From Pseudomonas fluorescens Q2-87 (GTDB lineage Bacteria > Pseudomonadota > Gammaproteobacteria > Pseudomonadales > Pseudomonadaceae), in NCBI RefSeq assembly GCF_000281895.1, contig NZ_CM001558.1:5088556-5152555 (forward strand): a DNA stretch of 64,000 nucleotides, in the 5' to 3' direction. Shown piece by piece: positions 1 to 9,390 of this stretch (position 1 is the stretch's first letter; the number at the start of each line of letters is the position of its first letter). The notes beneath the pieces were generated by a model that ran no database searches, was not told the origin of the DNA, and saw only the letters and a list, made by a program, of their open reading frames with translations. The translations under genes were made by a program, and so were the position numbers.

Positions 1-1
1 C

Positions 2-832
2 AAGCACGACCCCAATGCCGAGCTGATCGGGCAAGGCCTGGGCAACCTGGTGGCGCCCTTGTTCGGCGGCATCACCGCCACGGCAGCCATTGCCCGCAGC
101 GCCACCAATGTGCGCAGCGGCGCCTCTTCACCCCTGGCGGCGATCATCCACAGTCTCGTGGTGCTGGTGGCGATTGTGCTGTTGGCGCCGCTGTTCAGCT
201 ACTTGCCCATGGCCGCGCTGGCCGCATTGCTGGTGATGGTCGCCTGGAACATGAGCGAAGCCGGGCACGTGCTGCACACCCTGCGTATCGCCCCACGCAG
301 TGACGTGCTGGTGCTGCTGACGTGCCTGAGCCTGACGGTGCTGTTTGACATGGTCATGGCCGTCGCCGTCGGCCTGCTGCTGGCCGCCGGGCTGTTCATC
401 AAGCGCATGAGCGAACTGACCGACAGCGCCGAGCTGCCGCGCCACTTCCACCAAGCCCTGGCGGACATGCCCGAGCATGTACGCTGCTACGGCATTCGGG
501 GGCCGCTGTTTTTCGGTGCGGCAGAAAAAGCCCTGGATGTGCTGCGCAAATTCGATCCGGGCATCCGGGTGGTGGTGGTGGAAATGAGTGCCGTGCCCAT
601 GCTGGACATGACTGCATTGGCCGCTTTTGAAAATATCCTGAAGGATTACCGCAAGCAGGGCATCGGGCTGATTCTGGTGGCGACGGCGCCGCGGGTGCGC
701 CTGAAGCTGCGCCGTGCCGGCATTCATCGGGAGCAGCGCCAGTTGGCCTATGTTCAGACTTTGGAGCAGGCGCGGGTCAAGAGTGAGCAGTGGCTGGCGG
801 GTGGCAGCGCCGCTCATTCAAGACTTGCTTGA
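2..832 (+). CDS. SulP-family anion/dicarboxylate transporter, C-terminal part
   Basis: The gene is cut by the window start; 276 codons remain and the reading frame is open from base 2. The visible part begins in the conserved SulP region (GLGNLVAPLFGG, then a Thr/Ala-rich stretch and RSATNVRSGA), followed by several hydrophobic membrane segments. A cytoplasmic STAS domain follows over about the last 110 residues (LFFGAAEKALDVL, then VVVEMSAVPMLDMTAL). SulP proteins move sulfate, bicarbonate or C4-dicarboxylates across the inner membrane; the sequence resembles the DauA branch, but the substrate cannot be set from a fragment. It ends just before a REP-type palindrome, so it is probably the last gene of its transcript. 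Confidence 0.85.
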   Translation, partial: KHDPNAELIGQGLGNLVAPLFGGITATAAIARSATNVRSGASSPLAAIIHSLVVLVAIVLLAPLFSYLPMAALAALLVMVAWNMSEAGHVLHTLRIAPRSDVLVLLTCLSLTVLFDMVMAVAVGLLLAAGLFIKRMSELTDSAELPRHFHQALADMPEHVRCYGIRGPLFFGAAEKALDVLRKFDPGIRVVVVEMSAVPMLDMTALAAFENILKDYRKQGIGLILVATAPRVRLKLRRAGIHREQRQLAYVQTLEQARVKSEQWLAGGSAAHSRLA

Positions 833-835
833 ACC

Positions 836-927
836 GTGGCGAGGGAGCTTGCTCCCGTTTGGGTGCGTAGCACCCACCTGCACATAGGGCTGCTGCGCAG
901 CCCAGCGGGAGCAAGCTCCCTCGCCAC
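836..927. repeat. REPIN-like inverted pair of REP sequences
   Basis: GTGGCGAGGGAGCTTGCTCC at the left is repeated in inverse orientation at the right (GGAGCAAGCTCCCTCGCCAC), with about 50 bases between. Each arm is itself a small palindrome. This is the common REP family of fluorescent pseudomonads; a second pair lies at 4084-4174 and a decayed one at 32213-32325. It sits between convergent genes and may act as a bidirectional transcript end. Confidence 0.85.
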
Positions 928-955
928 GGGGAACTGCGGAGTATCCTAAAACCGC

Positions 956-1429
956 TCAGTCGAACTGAGCGCGCATCCAGGCGTGGTATTCGGCCACGCC
1001 CGGCTCGCCTTCGCGGGGCGCCCAATGGGCCAGTTCACCGTCGCCCACGGGCCGGTAAGGGCCGGCCTTGCACTCGAACATCAGGCTGTCGGCTTCCAGT
1101 ACCACCAGGCCGTGATAGACGCCAGCCGGCAGGTCGACGCCCAGGCAATCGCCACCGGCCTGCAGGATGCGTTTATCTGTCACCGCACCGGTTTCATCGA
1201 AGATCAGCACCCCAAGCCGTCCCTTGAGCACCAGCAAGGTTTCGGCCTTGTCGGCGCTCAAATGGCGATGCGGAGGGATGTAGGTGGACGGTTGCAAACC
1301 CACCGCCATGCGGTGGCAGGGTTCGTCCATCTGATGGAAATTATGATGTTGCCGCCCACGGGGACTGGCCGCGGCGTTCCCGGCCAACTCGTCAAACAGC
1401 GCTTGATCCAGGAAGCTTGGCCGGGTCAT
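956..1429 (-). CDS. WbuC-family cupin-fold metalloprotein
   Basis: This 157-aa soluble protein has a single cupin barrel. The metal-binding stretch is visible as PPHRHLSADKAETLLVLKG, followed by a second conserved strand (GVYHGLVVLEADS). It matches the WbuC family, first named from O-antigen clusters, whose enzymatic role is not established. Here it lies directly downstream of hpt, with the ATG three bases after the hpt stop codon, so the two are co-transcribed. Nothing nearby suggests a polysaccharide locus. The function is therefore open; the family assignment is fairly secure. Confidence 0.8.
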   Translation of the reverse strand: MTRPSFLDQALFDELAGNAAASPRGRQHHNFHQMDEPCHRMAVGLQPSTYIPPHRHLSADKAETLLVLKGRLGVLIFDETGAVTDKRILQAGGDCLGVDLPAGVYHGLVVLEADSLMFECKAGPYRPVGDGELAHWAPREGEPGVAEYHAWMRAQFD

Positions 1430-1432
1430 CGA

Positions 1433-1990
1433 TTACATTCCTTTAACGGCGAAGATACCGTTGGCGTTGCGCCAGTAGCCTTTGTAATCCATGCCGTAGC
1501 CGAAGATGTAGCGGTCGATGCACGGCAGGCCGACGAAATCGGCTTTCAGGTCGGGACGGGCCTTGCGGTCGTGGTCCTTGTCGATCAGCACGGCGGTGTG
1601 CACGGCGCGGGCACCGGCGTGCTTACAGAAGTCGATGATGGCGCCCAGGGTATGACCTTCGTCGAGAATGTCGTCGATGATCAGCACGTCGCGGTCAATG
1701 AACGAGACTTCCGGCTTGGCTTTCCAGAACAGGTCACCGCCGCTGGTTTCGTTGCGATAACGGGTCGCGTGCAGATAGGACGCTTCCAGGGGGAAGTTCA
1801 GATAAGTCAGCAGCTTGCCGGAGAAAATCAGCCCGCCGTTCATCACGCAGAACACCACCGGGTTGGTATCGGCCAGTTGCTCGTTGATTTGCGTACCGAC
1901 ACGGGCGATGGCCGCTTCGACTTCAGCTTCGGTGTACAGGCAGTCAGCCTCTCGCATGACTTGACGGATATGCTCGAGATCAGCGGACAT
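1433..1990 (-). CDS. hpt: hypoxanthine-guanine phosphoribosyltransferase
   Basis: This 185-aa enzyme makes IMP or GMP from hypoxanthine or guanine and PRPP (purine salvage, cytoplasm). The type I PRTase PRPP loop is visible as VLIIDDILDEGHT, and the N-terminal VVFCVMNGGLIFSG segment is typical. I chose the ATG at 1990 because the protein then has the family length. The frame stays open upstream, but only as antisense to upp. It is divergent from upp and leads a two-gene unit with the cupin gene. The 160-bp spacer to upp carries an imperfect palindrome at 2081-2095. Confidence 0.93.
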   Translation of the reverse strand: MSADLEHIRQVMREADCLYTEAEVEAAIARVGTQINEQLADTNPVVFCVMNGGLIFSGKLLTYLNFPLEASYLHATRYRNETSGGDLFWKAKPEVSFIDRDVLIIDDILDEGHTLGAIIDFCKHAGARAVHTAVLIDKDHDRKARPDLKADFVGLPCIDRYIFGYGMDYKGYWRNANGIFAVKGM

Positions 1991-2080
1991 GTCGCTCTCC
2001 AGGGTCGCAGGTTCGGAAAAGCGGGCAAAGGTACGCATCCCGCCCGGCCAGATCAAGCGTTTGTGGACTAACGTTCTGTA

Positions 2081-2095
2081 TTGTCTATAGGACAA
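2081..2095. promoter_or_regulatory. imperfect palindrome between hpt and upp
   Basis: TTGTCTATAGGACAA lies in the divergent spacer between two nucleobase-salvage genes. The arms TTGTC/GACAA are perfect around TATAG. A similar AATAGGACAA occurs at 6213 before the FAD oxidoreductase, and TTGTCCCTATAG at 10884 before the SDR gene. It could be an operator or an extended -10 element. No regulator can be named. Confidence 0.3.
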
Positions 2096-2152
2096 CACCC
2101 TCGGATAGATTAATCTAGGCCGGTTTTTTTGCCCGCCGCCGGAGCCTTCCCC

Positions 2153-2791
2153 ATGCCCATCCTCGAGATCCGCCATCCGCTGATCAGACACAAACTCGGC
2201 CTGATGCGCCGCGCCGATATCAGCACGAAGAACTTTCGCGAGCTCGCCCAGGAAGTCGGAGCCCTGCTCACCTACGAAGCCACCAAGGATTTGCCGCTGG
2301 AGTCCTACGAGATCGACGGCTGGGCCGGTACGGTCCAGGTGGAGAAAATCGCCGGCAAGAAGATCACCGTAGTGCCGATCCTGCGCGCCGGCATCGGCAT
2401 GCTCGAAGGCGTGCTGAGCCTGATCCCGGGCGCCAAGGTCAGCGCCGTGGGCGTGGCTCGCAACGAGCAGACCCTGCAAGCCCACACCTACCTGGAAAAA
2501 CTGGTGCCGGAAATCGATGAGCGCCTGGCCATGATCATCGACCCGATGCTTGCCACCGGCAGCTCCATGGTCGCTACCATCGACCTGCTGAAAAAAGCCG
2601 GTTGCCGGGACATCCGCGCCATGGTGCTGGTGGCTGCCCCCGAAGGCATCAAGGCCGTGCAGGACGCGCATCCGGACGTGACCATCTACACCGCATCCAT
2701 CGACCAGAAACTCAACGAGCACGGCTACATCATCCCGGGCCTGGGCGATGCCGGCGACAAAATCTTCGGCACCAAGCAGAAGGACGCTTGA
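2153..2791 (+). CDS. upp: uracil phosphoribosyltransferase
   Basis: This 212-aa enzyme converts uracil and PRPP to UMP (pyrimidine salvage). The N-terminal [14 protein letters not shown] and the PRPP-binding [17 protein letters not shown] are both diagnostic. The ATG at 2153 is preceded by GGAG at 2141. An upstream TTG in frame lacks a good ribosome site. uraA starts two bases after the stop codon, so uptake and phosphoribosylation of uracil are translated from one message. Confidence 0.95.
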   Translation: MPILEIRHPLIRHKLGLMRRADISTKNFRELAQEVGALLTYEATKDLPLESYEIDGWAGTVQVEKIAGKKITVVPILRAGIGMLEGVLSLIPGAKVSAVGVARNEQTLQAHTYLEKLVPEIDERLAMIIDPMLATGSSMVATIDLLKKAGCRDIRAMVLVAAPEGIKAVQDAHPDVTIYTASIDQKLNEHGYIIPGLGDAGDKIFGTKQKDA

Positions 2792-2793
2792 GC

Positions 2794-4068
2794 ATGCAGG
2801 ATGAGTTCAACGATCCGCTCTGGCGCCAGGTGCTGTCCGGCGCACAGATGCTGTTCGTCGCCTTCGGCGCGCTGGTGTTGATGCCGCTGATCACCGGGCT
2901 GGACCCGAACGTAGCGCTGTTCACCGCCGGCCTGGGCACGATCCTGTTCCAGATCGTTACCGGGCGCCAGGTGCCGGTGTTCCTCGCTTCGAGCTTTGCC
3001 TTCATCACCCCGATCATCCTCGCCAAGGGCCAGTTCGGCCTGGCGGCGACCATGGGTGGCGTGATGGCGGCCGGTTTCGTCTATACGTTCCTGGGCCTGG
3101 CGGTGAAGATCAAGGGCACCGGGTTTATCGACCGGTTGCTGCCACCGGTGGTCATCGGTCCGGTAATCATTTCCATCGGCCTGGCCATGGCGCCGATTGC
3201 CGCGAACATGGCGATGGGCAAGGCTGGGGATGGTACCGAGCTGATTCATTACCAGACCGCGATGCTGATTTCGATGCCGGCGCTGCTCACCACCCTGATC
3301 GTCGCGGTGTTCGGCAAGGGCATTTTCCGCCTGGTGCCGATCATTTCCGGCGTGCTGGTGGGCTTTGCCATGGCGTTTTTCTTCGGCGTCGTCGACACCG
3401 CGAAAATCGCCGCCGCGCCATGGTTCGCCCTGCCGAACTTCACCGCACCGGAGTTCAACTGGCAGGCGATCCTGTTCATGGTGCCGGTTGCCCTGGCGCC
3501 GGCCATCGAGCACATCGGCGGAGTGATTGCCGTGGGCAGCGTGACCGGTCGCGACTACCTGAAAAAGCCCGGCCTGCACCGCACGCTGCTCGGCGATGGC
3601 ATCGCCACCACCGCCGCCGGCCTGTTCGGCGGCCCGCCCAACACCACCTACGCCGAAGTGACCGGTGCAGTGATGCTGACCAAGAACTACAACCCGAAGA
3701 TCATGACCTGGGCGGCGATCTTCGCCATCAGCCTGGCGTTCATTGGCAAGTTCGGCGCGCTGCTGCAAAGCATCCCGGTACCGGTGATGGGCGGGATCCT
3801 GTGCCTGTTGTTCGGTTCGATTGCCGCGGTGGGCATGAATACCCTGATCCGCCACAAGATCGACTTGGGCGAGGCGCGCAACCTGGTGATCGTTTCGGTG
3901 ACGCTGGTGTTCGGCATCGGCGGTGTGCTGGTGGGCACCGGCACCGGTCCGGACGACTTCGGCCTCAAGGGTATCGCGCTGTGCGCGGTGGTAGCGATCG
4001 CGCTGAACCTGCTGCTGCCGGGCAATGACGGCTGGAAGCAGAAGAAGGCGGATGAGCCGCTGCTATGA
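2794..4068 (+). CDS. uraA: uracil permease (NCS2 family)
   Basis: This 424-aa integral membrane protein is a proton-coupled uracil importer of the nucleobase-ascorbate (NCS2) family. About 12 to 14 hydrophobic segments are visible. The family signatures QVPVFLASSFAFI (near residue 70) and the region around AIEHIGGVIAVGSVTGRDY (with the conserved Glu and the GRDY turn) are present. It lies two bases after upp, which fits a uracil salvage pair. It ends 15 bp before a REPIN and faces hemH. Confidence 0.93.
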   Translation: MQDEFNDPLWRQVLSGAQMLFVAFGALVLMPLITGLDPNVALFTAGLGTILFQIVTGRQVPVFLASSFAFITPIILAKGQFGLAATMGGVMAAGFVYTFLGLAVKIKGTGFIDRLLPPVVIGPVIISIGLAMAPIAANMAMGKAGDGTELIHYQTAMLISMPALLTTLIVAVFGKGIFRLVPIISGVLVGFAMAFFFGVVDTAKIAAAPWFALPNFTAPEFNWQAILFMVPVALAPAIEHIGGVIAVGSVTGRDYLKKPGLHRTLLGDGIATTAAGLFGGPPNTTYAEVTGAVMLTKNYNPKIMTWAAIFAISLAFIGKFGALLQSIPVPVMGGILCLLFGSIAAVGMNTLIRHKIDLGEARNLVIVSVTLVFGIGGVLVGTGTGPDDFGLKGIALCAVVAIALNLLLPGNDGWKQKKADEPLL

Positions 4069-4083
4069 ATCAGTAAGGTCTAT

Positions 4084-4174
4084 GTGGCGAGGGAGCTTGC
4101 TCCCGCTGGGTTGCGCAGCGACCCCAAGCTTTGCGAGCGCTTCGCGCTCGAGCGGGAGCAAGCTCCCTCGCCAC
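4084..4174. repeat. REPIN-like inverted pair of REP sequences
   Basis: GTGGCGAGGGAGCTTGCTCC and its inverse flank a short loop region that contains a further small palindrome (GCGAGCGCTTCGCGCTCG). It lies between the convergent uraA and hemH genes, the usual position for these elements. It is nearly identical in its arms to the pair at 836-927. Confidence 0.87.
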
Positions 4175-4184
4175 AGGCCCGGTG

Positions 4185-5210
4185 TTATAACGCAACCGGC
4201 GCCCGTTCACACAGCGTGCTCAACACCTTGGCCCACTGCGGCTCGGCGTTGAGACACGGCACCAACACCAATTCCTCCCCGCCCGCCGCACGGAACTGCT
4301 CGCGCCCGCGATCGCCGATTTCCTCCAGGGTTTCGATGCAATCGGCGACGAACGCCGGGCACATGACCAGGACTTTCTTCACGCCGCTCCTGGCCAGTTC
4401 ATCCAGGCGCGCTTCGGTGTAGGGTTCGATCCACTTGGCGCGACCCAGTCGAGACTGGAACGACACCGACCAACTACCCTCTGCCAACCCCATCTGCTCG
4501 GCAAACAGTTGCGCGGTGCGAATGCACTGGGCGCGGTAACAGGTCGCCATGACTTCCGGCGGCGCGTTCTTGCAACAGTCGGCGTCCTTGAAGCAGTGAA
4601 AGCCCGTTGGGTCGAGCTTGGTCAGGTGCCGTTCCGGCAAGCCATGGAAACTCAACAACAGGTGATCGTGATCCTGTATCAGGTAGGGCTTGGCACTGGC
4701 GACCAGCGCATCGATGTATTCCGGTTGGTCGTAGAACGGCTGGAGAATCGAAAACTGCACATTGAGTTTCTTCTCCCGCACGACCCGCTTGGCTTCCTCG
4801 ATTACGGTGGTGACCGTGCTGTCGGCGAACTGCGGATACAGCGGCGCCAACGTGATTTTCTTGTGTCCCCGGCTCGCCAGGCGCACCAGCGCCGTTTCAA
4901 TGGACGGCTCGCCATAACGCATTGCCAGTTCCACCGGGCCCTGGGTCCATTGCGCGGTCATCGCCTGTTGCAGCCGGCGACTGAGCACCACCAGCGGCGA
5001 GCCCTCCTCCCACCAGATCGAGGCGTAGGCATGGGCCGATTGTTCGGGGCGCTTGATCAGGATCAGCGACACCAGCAGCCGCCGCACCGGCCATGGCAGG
5101 TCGATGACATACGGATCCATCAGGAATTGATTGAGGTAACGGCGTACATCGGCCACCGAAGTGGAGGCAGGCGAACCCAGGTTCACTAGAAGCAACGCGT
5201 GATCGGTCAT
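4185..5210 (-). CDS. hemH: ferrochelatase
   Basis: This 341-aa protein inserts ferrous iron into protoporphyrin IX, the last step of haem synthesis, at the inner membrane face. The N-terminus [12 protein letters not shown], the active-site region [11 protein letters not shown] (catalytic His) and [12 protein letters not shown] are typical of the family, and the length is normal. A Cys-containing stretch ([12 protein letters not shown]) is also seen. The preceding gene in the same direction is the SDR39U1-like gene 13 bp upstream, which suggests a shared transcript. It lies close to phrB and an FAD enzyme. Confidence 0.94.
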   Translation of the reverse strand: MTDHALLLVNLGSPASTSVADVRRYLNQFLMDPYVIDLPWPVRRLLVSLILIKRPEQSAHAYASIWWEEGSPLVVLSRRLQQAMTAQWTQGPVELAMRYGEPSIETALVRLASRGHKKITLAPLYPQFADSTVTTVIEEAKRVVREKKLNVQFSILQPFYDQPEYIDALVASAKPYLIQDHDHLLLSFHGLPERHLTKLDPTGFHCFKDADCCKNAPPEVMATCYRAQCIRTAQLFAEQMGLAEGSWSVSFQSRLGRAKWIEPYTEARLDELARSGVKKVLVMCPAFVADCIETLEEIGDRGREQFRAAGGEELVLVPCLNAEPQWAKVLSTLCERAPVAL

Positions 5211-5223
5211 GCAACGTCCTATT

Positions 5224-6123
5224 TCAGAAGCGGCTGGACAGATCGTCCAGGGCCGCAGGCAAATCGGTGAACCGGAATGTAAAACCCGCCGCCTGCAATC
5301 GGGCCGGCGTGGCGCGTTGGCCGCCCAGCAGCAACAACGACATTTCCCCCAGCGCGACTTTCAACGCGAGCTCCGGCATCGGCACCACGGCCGGGCGATG
5401 CAACACGCGCCCCAGGGCCTTGGCAAAATCACGGTTGCGCACCGGGTTCGGCGCGCAGGCATTATAAGGACCGCTGGCATCGAAGCGGTGCAGAAGAAAA
5501 TCAATCAAGGCGATTTGATCGTCAATGTGTACCCACGGCATCCATTGCCTGCCATTACCGATACGCCCGCCCAGCGCCAGTTTGAATGGCAATAGCAGCC
5601 GCGACAAAAAGCCGCCCTCGGCGGACAGGACCAGGCCGGTACGAACCAGCACCACGCGCAGGCCCAAGGCTTCGGCCCGCTGTGCGGTTTCTTCCCAGGC
5701 GATGCACAGCTGGCTGGCGAAGTCCTCGCTGACCGGGCCCGACGCTTCAGTCAACTCGCGCTCGCCACCGTCGCCGTACCAGCCCACCGCGGAGCCGGAA
5801 ATCAACACCTGCGGTTTCTGCTCGCAACGCTCCAGCCACGCCAGCAAGACTTCCGTCAGGGTGACGCGACTGCTCCACAGCAACATCTTGCGTTTATGGC
5901 TCCAGGGCCGATCGGCAATCGGTGCGCCCGCGAGGTTGATCACTGCGTCCACCGGCTCGTTGATTTCGTCGAGCCTGGCCACGCCACGCACCGACGCGCC
6001 ACAGATTTTCCCGACTTCTTCGGGTCGACGACTCCAGACCGTCAAGCGATGTCCCTGCTCCAACCAGAGGCGGCAGAGCTGACGTCCGATCAAACCAGTA
6101 CCGCCGGTCAGCAATATGTGCAT
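5224..6123 (-). CDS. TIGR01777-family epimerase-like SDR (YfcH/SDR39U1 type)
   Basis: This 299-aa protein has an extended SDR fold. The dinucleotide-binding motif is [13 protein letters not shown] at the very N-terminus, [13 protein letters not shown] is in the middle, and [19 protein letters not shown] holds the Tyr region. The C-terminal DUF1731 segment is seen ([12 protein letters not shown]). The reaction catalysed by this family is unknown. It starts the leftward unit with hemH, 13 bp apart, and is divergent from the FAD oxidoreductase at 6320 across a 196-bp promoter region. Confidence 0.88.
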   Translation of the reverse strand: MHILLTGGTGLIGRQLCRLWLEQGHRLTVWSRRPEEVGKICGASVRGVARLDEINEPVDAVINLAGAPIADRPWSHKRKMLLWSSRVTLTEVLLAWLERCEQKPQVLISGSAVGWYGDGGERELTEASGPVSEDFASQLCIAWEETAQRAEALGLRVVLVRTGLVLSAEGGFLSRLLLPFKLALGGRIGNGRQWMPWVHIDDQIALIDFLLHRFDASGPYNACAPNPVRNRDFAKALGRVLHRPAVVPMPELALKVALGEMSLLLLGGQRATPARLQAAGFTFRFTDLPAALDDLSSRF

Positions 6124-6265
6124 GAGATGTTCCTCGCATCGCGTTTTACCCGGCCCATTAGTCTATTTTTATAGATAGGGATTTTCCGTATCGGACAGGG
6201 TCTGTGTTTAACAATAGGACAACCTGTCCAAACGCAAACGGTGAAACTTATACCAAAAACCATAA

Positions 6266-7306
<1,041 letters not shown>

Positions 7307-7326
7307 TCGCGTCATCTGCCTGTCAT

Positions 7327-7350
7327 GCTGCTGTCGAAACAGACAGCAGC
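7327..7350 (+). terminator. hairpin after FAD oxidoreductase
   Basis: GCTGCTGTC and GACAGCAGC form a perfect 9-bp stem around GAAACA. No T-run follows, so it may be a weak or Rho-assisted end, or only an mRNA structure. Confidence 0.4.
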
Positions 7351-7395
7351 CCATCTGCAAAACACCCATCAAGGCGGCCTCGCGAGCAAAACCGG

Positions 7396-7454
7396 TTGAC
7401 TTGTGCGGGTTCGGACCTATGATGAAAATTATACAAAATTACTTAACTGTATAA
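7396..7454 (+). promoter_or_regulatory. promoter and palindromic operator of the ybgA-merR-phrB unit
   Basis: TTGACT (7396-7401) and TATGAT (7418-7423) with a 16-bp spacer look like a sigma-70 promoter. Immediately downstream is an inverted repeat, TTATACA (7429-7435) and TGTATAA (7448-7454), 12 bp apart. A repressor bound there would cover the start of transcription. The MerR/LitR-like protein encoded second in this unit is the obvious candidate, which is inference. Confidence 0.5.
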
Positions 7455-7477
7455 GATTTTGCTATCAGAGGTCGCCT

Positions 7478-8440
7478 ATGCCCAGCGAAACCGTCGCCAA
7501 ACCGAAAATCGCCGTCAGCGCCTGCCTGATGGGCGCTGAAGTTCGCTTCAACGGTGGGCACAAGCAATCGCCGCTGTGCAGCCGTACCCTGGTGGAATAC
7601 TTCGATTTCGCGCCGGTATGTCCCGAAGTCGCCATCGGCCTGGGCATTCCTCGCGAACCTATCCGACTGGTAGGCAACCCCGATCACCCTGAAGCCGTCG
7701 GTACGGTGAACCGCGACCTCAACGTAACGCGACCGCTGGCTGATTACGGGCGCCGCATGGCCGACGAGCTGGACGATATCTGTGGCTACATTTTCATGCA
7801 GAAGTCACCGTCCTGCGGGCTGGAACGGGTCAAGGTCTACGACCATAACAGCGTGCCCCAGGACGGCGGCGGACGCGGTATCTATGCCCAGGCATTCTGC
7901 GAACGCCATCCCGACCTGCCGGTGGAGGAAGACGGTCGCCTCAACGACCCGGTGCTGAGAGAGAATTTTCTTACCCGGGTATTCGCCTATGCCGCTTGGC
8001 AGGATCTGTGCCGCCAGGGCCTGACCCGCCGCAACCTCATCCAATTCCACTCGCGCTACAAATACCTGTTGATGGCCCACAACCCGGTCCAATACAAGAC
8101 CCTGGGTAATATGCTCGGCAACATGGGCAAGGCCGATCCCAATGAGCTGGGCCCGCGCTATTTCAGCGCACTGATGGCCGCCCTGAAAAAATGCGCCACG
8201 CGCCGCACTCACACCAATGTGCTGCAACACCTGAGCGGCTACCTCAAGCGCGCCATCGGCGCTGAAGACAAACAGGAAGTCCAGCATCTGATCGGCCAGT
8301 ATCGCCTCGGCATCGTCCCGCTGGTGGTGCCGCTGACGCTGCTCAAGCATCACTTGCGCCAGCACCCCGATCCTTACCTGGCACAGCAGGTCTACCTGCA
8401 ACCGCACCCGGAGAACCTCAGCTTGCGAAACGCCATTTGA
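7478..8440 (+). CDS. DUF523-DUF1722 protein (YbgA-like)
   Basis: This 320-aa protein has two parts. The N-terminal DUF523 begins at IAVSACLMGAEVRFNGGHK and carries FAPVCPEVAIGLGIPR and a Cys in QKSPSCGLERVKV. The C-terminal DUF1722 domain (from about residue 190) contains FHSRYKYLLMAHN. YbgA homologues often sit next to photolyase genes; the biochemical role is unknown. The ATG at 7478 has GAGG about ten bases upstream. Its stop codon overlaps the next start codon by one base. Confidence 0.87.
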   Translation: MPSETVAKPKIAVSACLMGAEVRFNGGHKQSPLCSRTLVEYFDFAPVCPEVAIGLGIPREPIRLVGNPDHPEAVGTVNRDLNVTRPLADYGRRMADELDDICGYIFMQKSPSCGLERVKVYDHNSVPQDGGGRGIYAQAFCERHPDLPVEEDGRLNDPVLRENFLTRVFAYAAWQDLCRQGLTRRNLIQFHSRYKYLLMAHNPVQYKTLGNMLGNMGKADPNELGPRYFSALMAALKKCATRRTHTNVLQHLSGYLKRAIGAEDKQEVQHLIGQYRLGIVPLVVPLTLLKHHLRQHPDPYLAQQVYLQPHPENLSLRNAI

Positions 8441-9378
8441 TGAAGAACGAACCCGATTCCAGCGCCAACGAAGACCTGGGAGCCGATTTTGCCCAGGCAC
8501 TGGCGCAAGGCTGGCTGCCCATACGTGAAGTCGCCCGGTTGACCGGCGTCAACGCCATCACCCTGCGCGCTTGGGAACGGCGTTATGGCTTGATCGTGCC
8601 GCGCCGCACCCCCAAGGGCCATCGGCTGTTCAACGCCGAGCATGTGCAGCGGATCCAGAACATCCTCACCTGGATCAATCGCGGGATGGCCGTGAGCAAG
8701 ATCAAGCCGCTGCTCGACACCCCGCAACCGCCAGCCGAGCCACTGGAAAACCCCTGGCAGCGCCAGCGCCACGCCTTGGTGCTGGCGGTGACGGAGTTGG
8801 CCGAGCGTCAGATCGATGACTTGATCAATCAGGCAATGGCGCTGTACCCGCCCAGGACCGTGTGCGAGCAATTGCTGCTGCCCTTGCTGGACGAGTTGCA
8901 GGTGCGCTGGCAAGGCCAGTTCGGGGCACAGCTGGAACGGGTCTTCTTGTATTCCTGGCTGCGCAGCAAGTTTGGCAGCCGGATCTACCACAACAACCGG
9001 CAACTGCGCGGTGCGCCATTGCTGTTGATCAACCATTCGGACATGCCCCTGGAACCGCGACTGTGGCTCACGGCCTGGCTGGCCAGCAGCGCCGATTGCC
9101 CGGTGGAAGTGTTCGACGGGCCGATACCGGCAGGTGAACTGGCCCTGGCGGTCGAACGGCTCAAGGCCCGGGGTGTCCTGCTGTACTCAAGCAACGCCAT
9201 CAACCTGTCGCAACTGCCCAAGCTACTGGGAGGTGTCGACTGCCCGATCATCATCGCCGGCCCGGCCGCGTCGATCCACCACGCCCGGATATCCACAGGC
9301 GTTTCGATGATCGATGTGTCCTGGGCCGAAGACCCGCTATCGGCTCATCGTGAATTGAGCCGCAGAGAACTTCTTTAG
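8440..9378 (+). CDS. MerR-family regulator, LitR/CarH-like without a visible B12 motif
   Basis: This 312-aa protein has an N-terminal MerR DNA-binding domain (IREVARLTGVNAITLRAWER, then RRTPKGHRLF) and a C-terminal region like the cobalamin-binding photoreceptor domain of LitR/CarH. The usual DxHxxG cobalamin motif is not seen. That fits the class II LitR type described in Pseudomonas putida, which works with a separate LOV photosensor. The gene overlaps ybgA by one base and its stop codon overlaps the ribosome site of the photolyase gene. The likely targets are this operon and nearby stress genes. Family is certain; light control is inference. Confidence 0.85.
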   Translation: MKNEPDSSANEDLGADFAQALAQGWLPIREVARLTGVNAITLRAWERRYGLIVPRRTPKGHRLFNAEHVQRIQNILTWINRGMAVSKIKPLLDTPQPPAEPLENPWQRQRHALVLAVTELAERQIDDLINQAMALYPPRTVCEQLLLPLLDELQVRWQGQFGAQLERVFLYSWLRSKFGSRIYHNNRQLRGAPLLLINHSDMPLEPRLWLTAWLASSADCPVEVFDGPIPAGELALAVERLKARGVLLYSSNAINLSQLPKLLGGVDCPIIIAGPAASIHHARISTGVSMIDVSWAEDPLSAHRELSRRELL

Positions 9379-9390
9379 AGGGATAACAGC

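Noticed and set aside
839..930. CRISPR-like appearance of the REP palindromes
   Set aside because: They are inverted pairs at scattered sites, with no regular repeat-spacer array and no cas gene.
1991..2722. N-terminal extension of the hpt frame
   Set aside because: It is antisense to upp and gives a protein far longer than the family.
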